Assembly (NCBI GenBank): GCA_963920705.1
Contig: OY987238.1
Span: forward strand, 13,386,183-13,450,182
DNA length: 64,000 nt
Reading direction: 5' to 3'
Source of the DNA: Odiellus spinosus
Lineage: Eukaryota > Arthropoda > Arachnida > Opiliones > Phalangiidae
In this document: piece after piece, positions 43,306-54,068 of the stretch
Position numbering within the stretch: position 1 is the first letter of the stretch
Layout of the letters: every line of letters begins with the position of its first letter
Translations under genes and position numbers: made by a program
Notes under the pieces: model-generated
What the model was told of the DNA's origin: nothing
What the model saw: only the letters and a program-made list of their open reading frames with translations
The model's database searches: none

Positions 43306-44101
43306 ATACAATATTTATGGCCCAATTCATATACCTATTTCCACTCCCATATCGATAAAACTCCTTGCATTAACAATTATTCCTCGTAGCTTTGTTTCCA
43401 CAGTAATATACTTTGGTTTTGGCCAATAATAGGGTCATTTCTAGTTAGCCAGTAAGCCTAACCTATCCTCCTAACACATCACAGTCTAGCAATCGGTATC
43501 AGAGTAAAGTTTCAGCGCTGTAATAGAATTATTTTCTAAGCCTTGGTCAAAGTCACGTACACGAGTGTAGGATTCTTTCTTCTTTATCTCCATAATAAAA
43601 AAGCGAGGGAAAACAGGTTACCTAGCTTTTTAAGCGTTGAAAACTAAGAATGACTTGAAAACGGAGAAAAAAATTAGGCAATCTTTCTCTTAGTATAGTT
43701 TTCCTCGTGTTCATTGGTTCGAATGAATATATATTCAGTTTCAGTTGCAGTATTCAATACATATAAGGCTAGGATTAATATACTGTATCTCTTTGAATTG
43801 ACTACGTAAAGATATAGTGTGTTTTTAGCTTCGTATCAACAGAAAACTACAACTGATTTTTATTATAATATATATATCAGTTTCAGTTTGCAATATAGAT
43901 AAGCTTGACCTCCCTTCAATCTCTAATGAAAAGGGTCAAATAAATTCTACATAGCCAAATAAAATAGATTTGTACGTATTGAAAATTAAAAATGAAACTG
44001 GGAATTAACACAAATTTTCAGTTAATAATACGGGTTTCATTTCTTTGAGGTAAATGATACCAGAAGTGTATAATATAACTCGAAGTAGACAACGTCGATT
44101 C
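43306..44101. other. Unassigned sequence
   Basis: No recognised repeat or gene. Short repeats of TCAGTTTCAGTT occur near 43736 and 43880. Confidence 0.3.
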
Positions 44102-44426
44102 TTAAAGTGAGGCCGTTACGAATTTTCATGAACCCCAAATTAAAATTGAGTGATATTTTCGGGTTGATCGTTAAAAAACGATTCAAAATATACATACATA
44201 TGTCATAGAACAAAATTACAGTGACAGTAAAAATACATATTTCAAAATCGCCATTTTCGAAATTTTTAAAATAAAAATTCCAGAAATATTACGTCATCAT
44301 TATGGTCACGTGATTTTGCTATTATTTTAATTCGCCTACAGTTGATTCTCGCGCGTTCTGTCACGTGATAAGGTCACTTTCACGCGGTAATATTAAAAAT
44401 ATAAACCATGTTAGTTCTCCCTTTAA
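44102..44426 (-). mobile_element. MITE family F, near-complete, with both TTAA ends
   Basis: Minus orientation: right end TTAAAGTGAGGCCGTTACGA at 44102, then complement of TTTTTTAACGATCAACCCGA, ACATATGTCATAGAAC, GTCACGTGATTTTGC, the complement of GCGTGAAAGTGACCTTATC, and finally GTTCTCCCTTTAA at 44426. The GTACTTTTACG word is deleted. Supplies the empty site for the A insertion at 35762. Confidence 0.85.
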
Positions 44427-44951
44427 AAAAATGTGGTTTCTTAGGAAATTGTGGTCTGTACGTTTTTACACGTTGCAAATTGAAAGTGAGCTTGAATATC
44501 CAAGGGTGTTCGTTTTCATTGATTAGACAATTGTTTTTTTCTTTTTTTCTAGTAGTCTTATACGTGTCTATCTTGGCGGGGTTATATGTATAGTTGGATC
44601 CAGTTAATTAGAACCGATTTCCAGGTCATTACGAGCTATAAAGGTCAACTCAATCGCGTATATGCTCAACACAAATAGACTTATAGCGAGTAAACCATGC
44701 CTAATACCATACGCTATGTTTCTGGGTTCTCAACTTGTTACTTGAAGAGGGCTAAAAATGAGATCCAAACTAACCTAACCTGATTGACCTCATTATCAAC
44801 AGGTCTTTAAACCAAATGTCTGTAAAATACGAGAATTTCGGTAGCTGGTTTAACTAAATTCAATATTATTAAGCATTTTTAAAACATGTTTTCTAGAATT
44901 CTACTTCTTTTAAATACAAATTTTAAGCCTAATTAGGCCCTTAACTATTAA
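44427..44951. other. Unassigned sequence
   Basis: The 61-codon frame at 44408-44593 begins inside the F terminus and has no visible domain. No repeat recognised. Confidence 0.3.
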
Positions 44952-45231
44952 CAAGGAGGATTAGACAAGGAGAAGAAATGTGGGGACGGCACGGTTCCTA
45001 CTGCGTCGGCCTAAACTCCCACTCTGGGAGAACGGGGGTAGAGACGTTTCGTGGTAAAATGTTGTCACGTGGGTAAAACGAATCCTTTATGAGACGCGCT
45101 AGCTAGCGACCACGTGACAACAGTTTACCTCGAGAATTTCCTATCCCCCTTTCCACCCGAGTGGGAGGTTGGCTCTTCTCTCTCTAACTCAACGCAGCCC
45201 CACATTTCCTCTCCTTGTCTAATCCTCCTTG
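44952..45231. mobile_element. MITE K, single copy with 7-bp target duplication
   Basis: Arms CAAGGAGGATTAGACAAGGA..GAAATGTGGGG and CCCCACATTTCCTCTCCTTG..TCTAATCCTCCTTG pair over about 36 bp; CTATTAA flanks both ends directly. Inner inverted words (TTGTCACGTGG / CCACGTGACAA, CTCCCACTC / GAGTGGGAG) make the whole 280 bp foldable. Richer in G+C than the surroundings. Duplication length is that of families A and B, but the terminal bases differ. Confidence 0.9.
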
Positions 45232-45819
45232 CTATTAATAAGGGAAAAAAGTAAGGAAAACTCTAAGACAAAACTAGTGAAATTCTTTTTTTTTTAAATA
45301 AGAAAAGGATAAAGAAATCGGGTTGGTTTAACAAGTGCATTTAAGACCCTTGTACACGTTCGACTCATACGGTTCATCTCACATTGAATTTACAGCGCAG
45401 ACGAAACTATGATGACCCTATCTTTCTTTCTATCAGATACCCAATCAAATAACAAAAAGGTTCCTTCCCGTATAGCTATAATAAAACGTGCTGTAATTTC
45501 AAATCGAATGAAACCTTACAAATTATAATTTGTACAATAACAATAGCCGCGGCGGAATAATTCATCGTGTTCAATTACGAAGGGTAGTAAAGTAGTTCTA
45601 TAATTCTTAAGAAGAACTTGATAAAAGGAGTATATAGGTAGATAGGAGGAGAAATAAGGCAAGAAAGTTCAAAAGGCAAGAGAGAATTTATAAAAGGCGA
45701 CGAAAGACTAAGGTCACGGGTTCAATCTCTCTATAGTAATCACCCTCTGCTTCAACAAGGAGGACTATATAAGATCAAGGAGGAAGTATTTAAGGATCCA
45801 AAGAGTGCAAGGTGCCAAA
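45232..45819. other. Unassigned sequence
   Basis: Purine-rich stretch at 45605-45790 with repeated AAGGAG/AGGAGG words. No gene recognised. Confidence 0.3.
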
Positions 45820-46134
45820 TATTTTACAAAAAAAAAAAAAACGCGCGAAAGCGACATTATCATTGGTCCCAGAAATACGCGCGAGATTCAACTGTAGGCT
45901 CTTTCTTAACAATAGCGAAATCACGTGACCATAGTGATGACGTAGTATTGCGGGGAATTTTAATTTTAAAAATCTTAAAAATGGCGATTATAAAATATGT
46001 TTTGTTTAGTGTCGCTGTAATTTTGTTCTACGACTATGTATATATATTTTGAATCGTTTTTTAACGATCAACCCAAAAATGCTACTTAAATTACATTTGG
46101 AGGTCATGGAAAACCTCAATTTAATTAATAGAAG
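45820..46134 (+). mobile_element. MITE family F, near-complete
   Basis: ATTTTACAAAA(n)CGCGCGAAAGCGACATTATC, CAGAAATACGCGCGAGATTC, TCACGTGACCATAGTGATGA, GTAGTATTGCGGGGAATTTT, GTCGCTGTAATTTTGTTCTA, TTTTTTAACGATCAACCC and the end ACCTCAATTTAA. The extreme left end is replaced by a run of 13 A. Together with 59936 it gives the fullest middle of the family. Confidence 0.85.
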
Positions 46135-47702
46135 TTAGCTGCAAGCACTAAGGTATCTATGGATATATTTGAATATTACAGTGTAAAGAAGCGCAGTCTT
46201 TGATTCCTTCTACACCGTCCTCCAAGAGGGTCAGAAGAAGAGCGAGTACTCGACCCTGATATTTTGGCATGATGGTAGTAGTTTCTTATTTGACATAAAA
46301 GCAACAATTCCCACATTGCATTTATCAACGTAAATATTGGATTGTATTGTTTATAGAAGATGCCTTAACAATGCAACACGTACCAAAGCTATCCTTCCAT
46401 CTACCTCCATGATTTCGTTAGACTAGAGATACTAAATAGTCTTGGAATTGTACGCATTGTCAACGCAAATATGCTTCGTGTTTTAAGATCACATATAATT
46501 GTTTGATTTTTGGCCCCAATTAAGTCCTATCTGCTATGAAATTTGCCCCTTTAAAATGCTCTTCCCTTATACACAGCCTAGCTTACTCTGTACAGTTCAT
46601 TATGATCAACGTCGTCTGCTAAACTAGAAAAAAGGCGACTTCAAAGGGGATTTAAAATCACAGATAGTTCCTTCAAGCCTCGGTAGACGTGTGGGTGTGG
46701 TTTTCTTATTTACTCAATAAAGTTTCCACTATTTACCGCCAGATGTCCCTAAATCTGGATCATTAGAATCCCCGTGTTAATGTTTCAAGGTGTGACACTT
46801 CTCTAATTATCTATTTCTGATCCTATTACGTTATTTATTCGTCTTGTGTAGTATATGAAAAGAAATCTGGTAGCGCCATTATTTCCCAATGGGAAGGGGG
46901 TTTACAAAATAAGAGAGACATCCCGTGTCAAAATCTTTCGGACGTTCGGGGTCAGTTTGAGGAACTACTTATATTCCTTAGGGGATTCAACATTGAGTGT
47001 TAATGCGCGTAGGTTTAGTTTGTATTACACGATCGCTCGAGGATAAAAGGTCAGCTCGTCTTTAATATATCGGGAATAGCGGGGGAAGAACATCGGTTAT
47101 CCTATTGGGCAGCTGGAGGGTGAATACTGGACGATTTCGTCCCGTCCTGGCGGCTGGGTACGTTGCCTTAATGACTTTATTGTCCTAATTTGTCAAGAGC
47201 TTGACAAGTTTATCGCCGCTTCTTTCTCGGCCGTCTTAATGTAGATCTTTACTTTCTACATCACATCCACCCCATTTTCTCCAGGCGCTCGCTAGGGATC
47301 TAGAACTTCACGGCTTGATCCATTCACGGTAAAACGGTGAGCTGGTGGTTATGGTATCATTTACGGACGTGTTTGAATAGAGTTCTAAAATTACGTTTTT
47401 TATTTTTAATTTGTTTGATTACGCGGTATTTTACAGGTTCATATATAAAAGCGAAAAGTTTCCCTTTAAACAACACCATACACTCTTGAAAAATGTAATG
47501 TTTTTCATGATATCATGACCATTGACTCTATATTTATATTGCAAAGTGACAATAAGATGTCCTTAAACGACGACAAAACACGAATTACTATTGCACAGTA
47601 GAGATGTAGACGATTTTAAACAAACTTTGACCTTTTTAGTAATTTATCCCATCACTAAATGAACCGGAGTAGTTGTTTTGAAGGTCATTTCTTGTATTTT
47701 AA
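46135..47702. other. Longest stretch without recognised repeats (about 1.57 kb)
   Basis: Composition is closer to even than most of the window, particularly 46200-46300 and 47050-47350. A 63-codon frame at 46855-47046 has no recognisable motif. If the window contains exons of an unseen gene, this is one of the likelier places, but splice structure cannot be inferred from the sequence alone. Confidence 0.35.
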
Positions 47703-48039
47703 CAGAAGTCGATGAAACCCTCCTTTGAAGTCTATTACTCCCGGGTCTTGTCTACCCCTCTCTGTATGGGTTATTCTCAAAAGGCGCGATTCGTACGCCT
47801 CCTAACGGTAGATGATTTCGGAGCTGGAGTTCGTCGAGCGAATATCTCTAGCAGCCTCGGAGTTCGTCCAAAAAACGTCGTCGTTTGTGGAGAGAGAGAT
47901 TTTCCAATTTTCCGTAGACAGGGGGGATGAAGTAGGACCCCTTCTAACTCGTAAAATTGTGAATTTTACCCATACAGAGAGGAGCGCTATATGGAACATT
48001 GGAGTAGTAGACTTCAAAGGAGGGTTTCATCGGCTTCTG
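47703..48039 (+). mobile_element. MITE family A, complete copy
   Basis: 337 bp, flanked by ATTTTAA on both sides (perfect 7 bp). Left end reads CAGAAGTCG (consensus CAGAAGCCG); GATGATTTCGGAGCTGG replaces GATATTTTCGGAGCGGG. Confidence 0.95.
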
Positions 48040-48130
48040 ATTTTAATTATTCTATTTCCAAAATTATGTTTTTTTTTTTTTGGTTAAACAAAATATTTAA
48101 TTTTAACATTACGCGGCCCAAATTTCTATA

Positions 48131-48364
48131 GCTACGTTCATACTAGGCTTTGAAATCGATTTAAACCGTTTCAAACCGTTTCCCTAGTGTCGTATGAACA
48201 GGAAACCGTGTTTTCTCGAATCGATTTGATGCGATTTCTAGAAGCTGCTTCGGGAACCAGTTTCGTACCGATAGAAGAAGCTACGATAAATCGATTTATA
48301 AAGATAACGAGTGACGCTTGATTTGAATATCGATTTGATTTTACCTTTTCAAATCGATTAAGAA
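48131..48364 (+). mobile_element. MITE family D, copy lacking the right terminus
   Basis: GCTACGTTCATACTAGGCTT, CTGCTTCGGGAACCAGTTTC, a deletion that joins CGTACCGATAGAAGAAGCTA, and CGATTTGATTTTACC..AAATCGATTAAGAAC. Its left end GCTACGTTCA is the same as the right end of other copies read inward, supporting the terminal inverted repeat. Confidence 0.8.
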
Positions 48365-48994
48365 CTTTGGGTTCTTAATAAGAGTTTCTCTGATATTTTG
48401 GCGATATTAAATTCCCTGTTAATTTCAGGCATGTCTGTTTTAAAATCATCATTATCACCGGAGTTCACCCTGATGAAGATGAGAGTTGAAGACTTGGTTC
48501 TATTCGGCTCGTTTTTGGGTATAAGAACCCCTTATATATATAGAACCCATTCTTTAATCATTCTATCCGTCTTCGTGCTTGGGAATAAACCCTCTTGCAT
48601 CCTCCCTATTTACCGGTTTCCCTCCAGGAAAGCACTGTCTGCCAATTTCGGCATCATTCAACGCTGACAAGGCTTAGCGATTTCCATCACACCCTACCAT
48701 TTTCTCGGCATTCCTTTCTACAATACATACAGCTATTCTCGGACGTTTTGCACTTCGCAATAACTACTTTAATTATCATTGATTTTTAACATTATGTATT
48801 AATTCGCCCCAGCTTTCTCTATTCTGTCAAGATACTCTTGACTGTTGAACAACTAATAACAAACGTATTTCAATGTACTACTTTTATTTCTACAAGGTTT
48901 TACTATTGTGTATAAATTCGCCTCAGTTTTAATAATATTATCAACTGACTCTAATTTGAAGTATCAGAATTGGATAATAGGAGACGTGGTTCCC
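48365..48994. other. Unassigned sequence with overlapping open frames
   Basis: Frames of 89 codons (48398-48667) and 64 codons (48595-48789) overlap in different phases. The stretch CACCCTGATGAAGATGAGAG (48468-48487) is reminiscent of retroelement 3' regions but is too short to assign. No domain recognised. Confidence 0.3.
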
Positions 48995-49100
48995 CAGTGT
49001 TACCAACCACTTGTGAGCGAAACTGAAGCTGATAAAAAGGCTAGCAGTTCAAATTTTGGAACTGATCTGTTATGAACTGCGCTCACAAGCTACTGGCAAC
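48995..49100. mobile_element. Very short hAT-like MITE (about 106 bp)
   Basis: CAGTGTTACCAACCACTTGT..GAGCG at left faces CGCTCACAAGCTACTGGCAA..CCCT at right, an imperfect inverted repeat of about 25 bp. A second inner pair AGCAGTTCAAA / TTTTGGAACTG-type lies in the middle. CAGTGTT ends occur in hAT elements; a clear target duplication was not found. Confidence 0.55.
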
Positions 49101-50126
49101 CCTTCAATGAAAGTAGTCTCCTTTTGGCCCTTTATCAAAAACTATGTATTGGCGATGAGCGTTTGGCTGAACTTTTGCCCTGACTTATCCACGCTTAGCC
49201 TTGACCTTTCACCTCCATTGTGATAATGCCAAACTTATCCAGGTTATATTTTATCGAATATTACAAAATACGTTTTCGAAACTAAAGGGAGAATCAACTA
49301 ATTTGATTTTAGTGAAAACTTGTTAGAGGTAATTGCGGGAATGTCAAGATGCACCGCCCACCCTGATTCAGAGCTTAATAAACCAAAAATTAAGTAACAT
49401 AACTTTATGGTTGGTGCCAGGATAGTCTGGCTTCAATGTTCCTGGGTCGCACAAAGGGTTCCTATTACACAACAAAAGCATTATAGGGATTTTATACATG
49501 AGTCTCACTTCCCCTATCATCTCCTTCTGATAACAAACATAGATAAAAGAATAGGGGGCATGTTGTTGGCTATTCGACTAGGTTTTGGCCAGCGTCGAAG
49601 CCTGGCTGTACGAAAATTGCTTTGGAATGTCTTTTAATGAGGGAGGAGGTTCCCGCCTTTAAAGATTTCGACTCTCTCCTCGCCAAAACCCCGGCCGACA
49701 ACTTTCTGACCTGACAAACACTATACGTACTGTACTTGTACAGTCACGTCAGTCAGTTAAAGTTTGCGTTAAGTGGTAAAGTTACGTCACTGTATTTAAA
49801 CGAGCGTAGGAAAGCTAAAAGCGTCACTTTGAACCCGTTGCCAACTAAAACTGACCCTTTACCACAAGGATTGTTCATGGAACTAAGATGAATGTGGTTT
49901 AAAGCGCAGCGAGTGACGTTGTCTTTCTTGAAGTGACGGTCGCGAGAGGTTTAATTACCCGGTAATTAATAGAGGGGTTGATAAATAGTATACGAAGAAA
50001 TTTACAAAGTTACATTTGAAACCTTTCATACTAACTTGTAAGTTGTAGTACTGATATTACAGAAATAATTTCAATTTGTTACTCTCATTAATGGGAATAT
50101 TTATTTAACTAAATTAGTTTATTAAG
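49101..50126. other. Unassigned sequence
   Basis: TAAAGGGAGAATCAAC at 49283 is a TTAA-class-like end without partner. The 76-codon frame at 49407-49637 shows no recognised domain. GTACTGTACTTGTACAGT at 49727-49744 is a small palindromic stretch. Confidence 0.3.
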
Positions 50127-50168
50127 GTCGCTTTAGCGCGGTCTTTTTCGTGAAAGTACTTAATCCAG
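50127..50168 (-). mobile_element. MITE family F left-end fragment
   Basis: Complement of CTGGATTAAGTACTTTCACG followed by AAAAAGACCGCGCTAAAGCGACCTT. The rest of the element is absent. Confidence 0.75.
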
Positions 50169-50449
50169 AAACAACGAAATTTAGCTTATTTTCTTTTCTT
50201 GGACATTTTAATTAAAAATATAATAATAACCTGCATTAGGAGAAAACATAATTTTTTAATATTTTATTACTATTTAATAATATTTTGTTTAATACTAATT
50301 AATAATATTTAATACTATAGGTATTTAACTTGTGAATTAATTACTATAAACCATGTACTATTTTATTATAATTTAATATAACTAGGCTTATTTATTATTA
50401 ATTAATATTAGAAAAAAAATTATTACTAATTAATACTATTAAATATTAT

Positions 50450-50785
50450 CAGAAGCCGATGAAACCCTCCTTTGAAGTCTACTACTCCAATGTTCCATAT
50501 AGCGCTCCTCTCTGTATGGGTAAAATTCCCAATTTTACGAGTTAGAAGGGGTCCTACTTCATCCCCCCTGTCTACGGAAAATTAGAAATTCTCTCTCTCC
50601 ACAAACGACGACGTTTTTGGACGAACTCCGAGGCTGCTAGAGATATTCGCTCGACGAACTCCCGCTTGGAAAACATCTACCGTTAGGAGGCGTACGAATC
50701 GCGCTTTTTGAAACTAACCCATACAGAGAGGGGTAGACAAGACCCGGGAGTAATAGACTTCAAAGGAGGGTTTCATCGGCTTCTG
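50450..50785 (-). mobile_element. MITE family A, complete copy
   Basis: 336 bp inserted in very AT-rich DNA; ATATTAT flanks both ends (perfect 7 bp). One T fewer in the ACGACGTTTTTGGACG block, and GCTTGGAAAACATC where consensus has GCTCCGAAAATATC. Confidence 0.95.
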
Positions 50786-51398
50786 ATATTATTAATCTTA
50801 ATAATTATTTATCAACCCTGCAATTACTGAAACTCCAATCAACGCTCTCCAAATAACTGAAAATTGAGTTAAACGATATCATTGGCTAGTTCTCTTTCTC
50901 TCTCTCTCATCTTCAATCGTTGTTATTGGGCGAACAAAGTTTGTAACGTCATGGAAACTTATATATACCCTCTACGACTATTGCTCGGGCTCTTTTAGTC
51001 ATTTAAGTAATGCTCCAAAGCCCAACTTGGTCGCTCTTCCATTGTAAAATTGGCGGGCTAAACAATAAAGCTATATACACCAGTTCAAAAGAGGTTTCGT
51101 GAGTTTCAGAAAGACTATGTCACGTTTTCTAAGAACGTATCAACTTATCCAGAGTAATTCTACCAAAACTTTAGGAAAAGAGTAATAAAAATCAGTCGGA
51201 AAAATCAGTACGTACAAAAGTAAGCTTCCCTATTATCTCTATGAAAAATATCAACAAATACTAAAGTCTATTGTTGTTTAATTTCTATTGAAAACTAAAA
51301 TTATTTCTAACGATGAAAATTTAGTAAAAACATCAGTTTCAACTATGGTACCTATTAACTTATACAACACGAATAAAAAATGTGGTATAATCAGGACA
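50786..51398. other. Unassigned sequence
   Basis: No recognised repeat apart from a short CT-rich tract (TCTCTTTCTCTCTCTCTC at about 50890). No gene recognised. Confidence 0.3.
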
Positions 51399-51796
51399 TT
51401 AAAGGGTGGGTGAACAAGAAAAATAATTGAATTTTTTATGGATTCTAATAATAAAAATAAGATTTTTTAAAATATTCGAGATTTACTTATCTGAATTGCG
51501 CAAAAAAATTGGAAAATAATAAGATTTTGTCATTGAATTAAAACGAGTACCTCCGACCAATCAAAAGACTCCCCTATACCTTTAGTTTCGTAAAAATCCC
51601 ACGCGACACGCGCTGTTGTACGCGCGCGACCATTGAAGGAGTGAATGCCTCAGCACGTGACGCGGGTATTTTATTAAACAAAATATACAAGGGCGTCTTT
51701 TGATTGGTCGAAGGTTCTCCTTCCTGTAAGTTTTACTACGCAAGAAGAAAATACAATAAAAAAAAGCATTTAAATTTTCTCTTCATCCTCCCTTTG
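51399..51796. mobile_element. TTAA-class element with inner long arms
   Basis: Outer ends TTAAAGGGTGGGTGAACAAG and, inward on the other strand, TCAAAGGGAGGATGAAGAGA (TTAA changed to TTGA at the right). Inner arms CCTCCGACCAATCAAAAGAC / GTCTTTTGATTGGTCGAAGG. The centre (51600-51670) is G+C-rich with CGCGACACGCGC and GTACGCGCGCGACC. A diverged fragment of the inner left arm is at 11125. Confidence 0.7.
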
Positions 51797-52250
51797 ATCT
51801 GGAAACAGCGCCACAAAAATAAGGGAACCTCTAACTTTCTAGATATTGTTTGAAAATACTTTAACAAAGACTATTTAGCTTATTAGTACGCAGTCCATCT
51901 TCTAGCTATTTATATCAACTTGGAAAGTGATAAGATAGTTTTACGATGGTTCCTCTAGAATTGACAGTAGTGTCAAGTGAAATAGTTTCGAGATATAAGA
52001 AACAAGATTAATCCCCTATTCTAGCATTATTCTTGTAGGAAACGAGGTTTTGGGAAAGTTTATAATCTTTCGTGAGAACTAAATGGCCTGATGGAATCAC
52101 TTCTTTGAAAGTTGTTTTATTTTCGGGGGAAAAATGGTTTTGTTGGGAGTTAATGGGGCTATTTTTCTTTAGGACTCACTCCCAGAAATTCAAAATTAAT
52201 TCAACCATAGTTTAATAGAAAGTAGATTATGAAAACAGCATAAAATTGAT
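51797..52250. other. Unassigned sequence
   Basis: No recognised repeat or gene. Confidence 0.3.
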
Positions 52251-52960
52251 TCGCAAAGGCTTAAGAATATCAGTGGCATCAGAGGTATATAATAACCCCC
52301 TTCGGGGAGAAGTATGAAAGGTAGGCAAAATCGACGAACAACGAGTGCCCGGCGTAAATCGCGGCGGATCGACACACCGCTTTACTCCCAAAAAATAGTT
52401 ACACCATTTTGAACCTCACTAAATTTTCCCTACGCGCGCTTCCGGAACTCGCTAGCTGAAGTCAACCTTCGACTCCATTTTAACAGACAGCCTGACTCCC
52501 GAGACAGGAAGTTCTAAACACAAATCGAGCCGTCTTGTTTATACAAAGACCATTTACTAGAGTAGCGACATTGAGAAGTCCAGCGCGAACTAGTGGCCTA
52601 GATAGTCAGCAGCGGGCTCTTGTTGTTCGCGATTTTTGGCATTGGTAGTATAGGGGCTTTCATACTTCCCCCCGAAGGGGGTTATTATATACCTCTGGTG
52701 GCATATAAAAATGTTTGTATAAATTACAATCAAAGAAATTTAAAGTTCCATATAGAACTAGTAAATTTACTCGCCAAGGCTTAAGGATATTATAGAATTT
52801 CTATAAAGTTTTATAGGAATTTAGATGAAGTTTAGCTTTCCAGGAAAATTAAGTTTAAATTCCATGGAAAAAATCATTATGGACATAATCGAAGCTGCCT
52901 ACCCAAGAAGAAATCGTACATTCATTCGCCAAGGCTTAGGAATATTAGTGGAATTTCTTC
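52251..52960 (+). repeat. Three degenerate direct repeats, the first split by a family B insertion
   Basis: ATTCGCAAAGGCTTAAGAAT at 52251, CTCGCCAAGGCTTAAGGATA at 52771 and ATTCGCCAAGGCTTAGGAAT at 52925 begin related stretches about 100-155 bp apart once element B (52280-52697) is removed. An old, decayed tandem repeat. Confidence 0.5.
52280..52697 (-). mobile_element. MITE family B, complete copy, inverted
   Basis: 418 bp, inverted relative to the other two copies. GTGGCAT flanks both ends exactly (7 bp). Arms CAGAGGTATATAATAACCCC / GGGGTTATTATATACCTCTG are perfect at their tips. Confidence 0.95.
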
Positions 52961-53284
52961 CAATGAAAATTTCTTTCATTTCGTATTTTTTCTGGAGAAA
53001 AGCGTCTATATATCCTGTTTAGATTGAAAAGAAGCTTTGACTAGCGTAGGAAACTTTGGTTAGTTCAATATAAGGCGTAGCTATTTGATCTTTGCTTTTG
53101 GCCAAACACACAAAGAGTTTTTTTTCTCTCTCTCTCTCACTCTTCAAAAGTGAATATATAGAAAAATTGAACTTTCTTCTAAGGGAATTGGAGATTTCGA
53201 ATGTTTTTACTATTGGTACTATTGGATGAAGGGAAAAAAAATTCGGAGCTAGGACTAGTCGAATCTTTCGAGTTTGCGATAGCC

Positions 53285-53529
53285 GATGGCCAAGAAACTG
53301 CAGCCTTAAGAAGAGATAAGAAGGGAAATAAGCAAAGAAATCTCACAAAACTGGTTATTAAATCCCTATCTCATAAAACGGAATTTGAAGCAAAAACATT
53401 TTTTTTTCGCCGCGGAAAATTGGTAACGCGGAAATAAATTTTTTCGCAAGCGGAATTTTAGTTTCGTTTTTTGCTTTTTACCTCAAAAATGCATGTAGAT
53501 ATAAGGTAGTGGTTCGTCTTACCAATTTT
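53285..53529 (+). repeat. Direct repeat, copy 1 (about 245 bp)
   Basis: From GATGGCCAAGAAACTGCAGC to TTCGTCTTACCAATTTTC. Almost identical to 53623-53864, differing by about a dozen changes and a 2-bp T-run difference. The 78-codon frame at 53201-53437 runs through it; the second copy breaks that frame (AGTAGAGATTAGAAGG), which argues against coding function. Confidence 0.9.
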
Positions 53530-53622
53530 CCGCTGCAAAATTAAATATTTCACCGGCCGAAAAAATAATTTCGCTGCGAAAAACGTCGTTAAAATCAAAA
53601 TTTGAATCAAAAAAAATATTAC

Positions 53623-53864
53623 GATGGCCAAGAAACTGTAGCCTTAAGTAGAGATTAGAAGGGAAATAAGCAAAGAAATCTCACAAAACTGGTTATTAAA
53701 TCCCTATCTCATAAAACGGAATTTGAAGCAAAAACATTTTTTTCGCCGCGGAAAATTGGTAACGCGGAAATAAATTTTTTCGCAAGCGGAATTTTAGTTT
53801 CATTTTTTGCTTTTTACCTCAAAAATGCATGTAGATATAAGCTAGCCATTCATCTTACCAATTT
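53623..53864 (+). repeat. Direct repeat, copy 2
   Basis: Second copy of the 53285-53529 segment, 94 bp downstream of it. Between them are TTTCGCTGCGAAAAACGTCG-type words that also appear in degraded form after copy 2 (TTTCGCTTGGAAAACGTCG at 53872), so the true tandem unit is about 338 bp with the second unit partly deleted at its end. Confidence 0.9.
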
Positions 53865-53999
53865 AAAAATAATTTCGCTTGGAAAACGTCGTTGAAATAA
53901 AAATTAAAAAATAAAATAAATAATTTAAAAGTTTTTTTTAAAAGGATTCTTTATAAACTAGGGTTATGAATAGAAAATCTAACCCTAACTAAAGCCAGA
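53865..53999. other. Degraded end of the second direct-repeat unit
   Basis: ATTTCGCTTGGAAAACGTCG then AT-rich sequence; no other feature. Confidence 0.4.
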
Positions 54000-54068
54000 T
54001 TCCATAAATCCAGCTAAGCCTATTTTCTGATTAAGTTTTAAATTTATTTCTAGTTTAATATTTGTTTT
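54000..54068 (+). mobile_element. MITE family E, right-half fragment
   Basis: ATAAATCCAGCTAAGCCTAT..AAGTTTTAAATTTATTTCTA..GTTTAATATTTG. The arm beyond is unrecognisable and the TTAA end is absent. Confidence 0.75.

Noticed and set aside
48468-48487. CTGATGA-containing stretch as a hammerhead ribozyme or Penelope-like 3' end
   Set aside because: The GAAA core and the paired stems of a hammerhead are not found near it, and no retroelement coding sequence adjoins.
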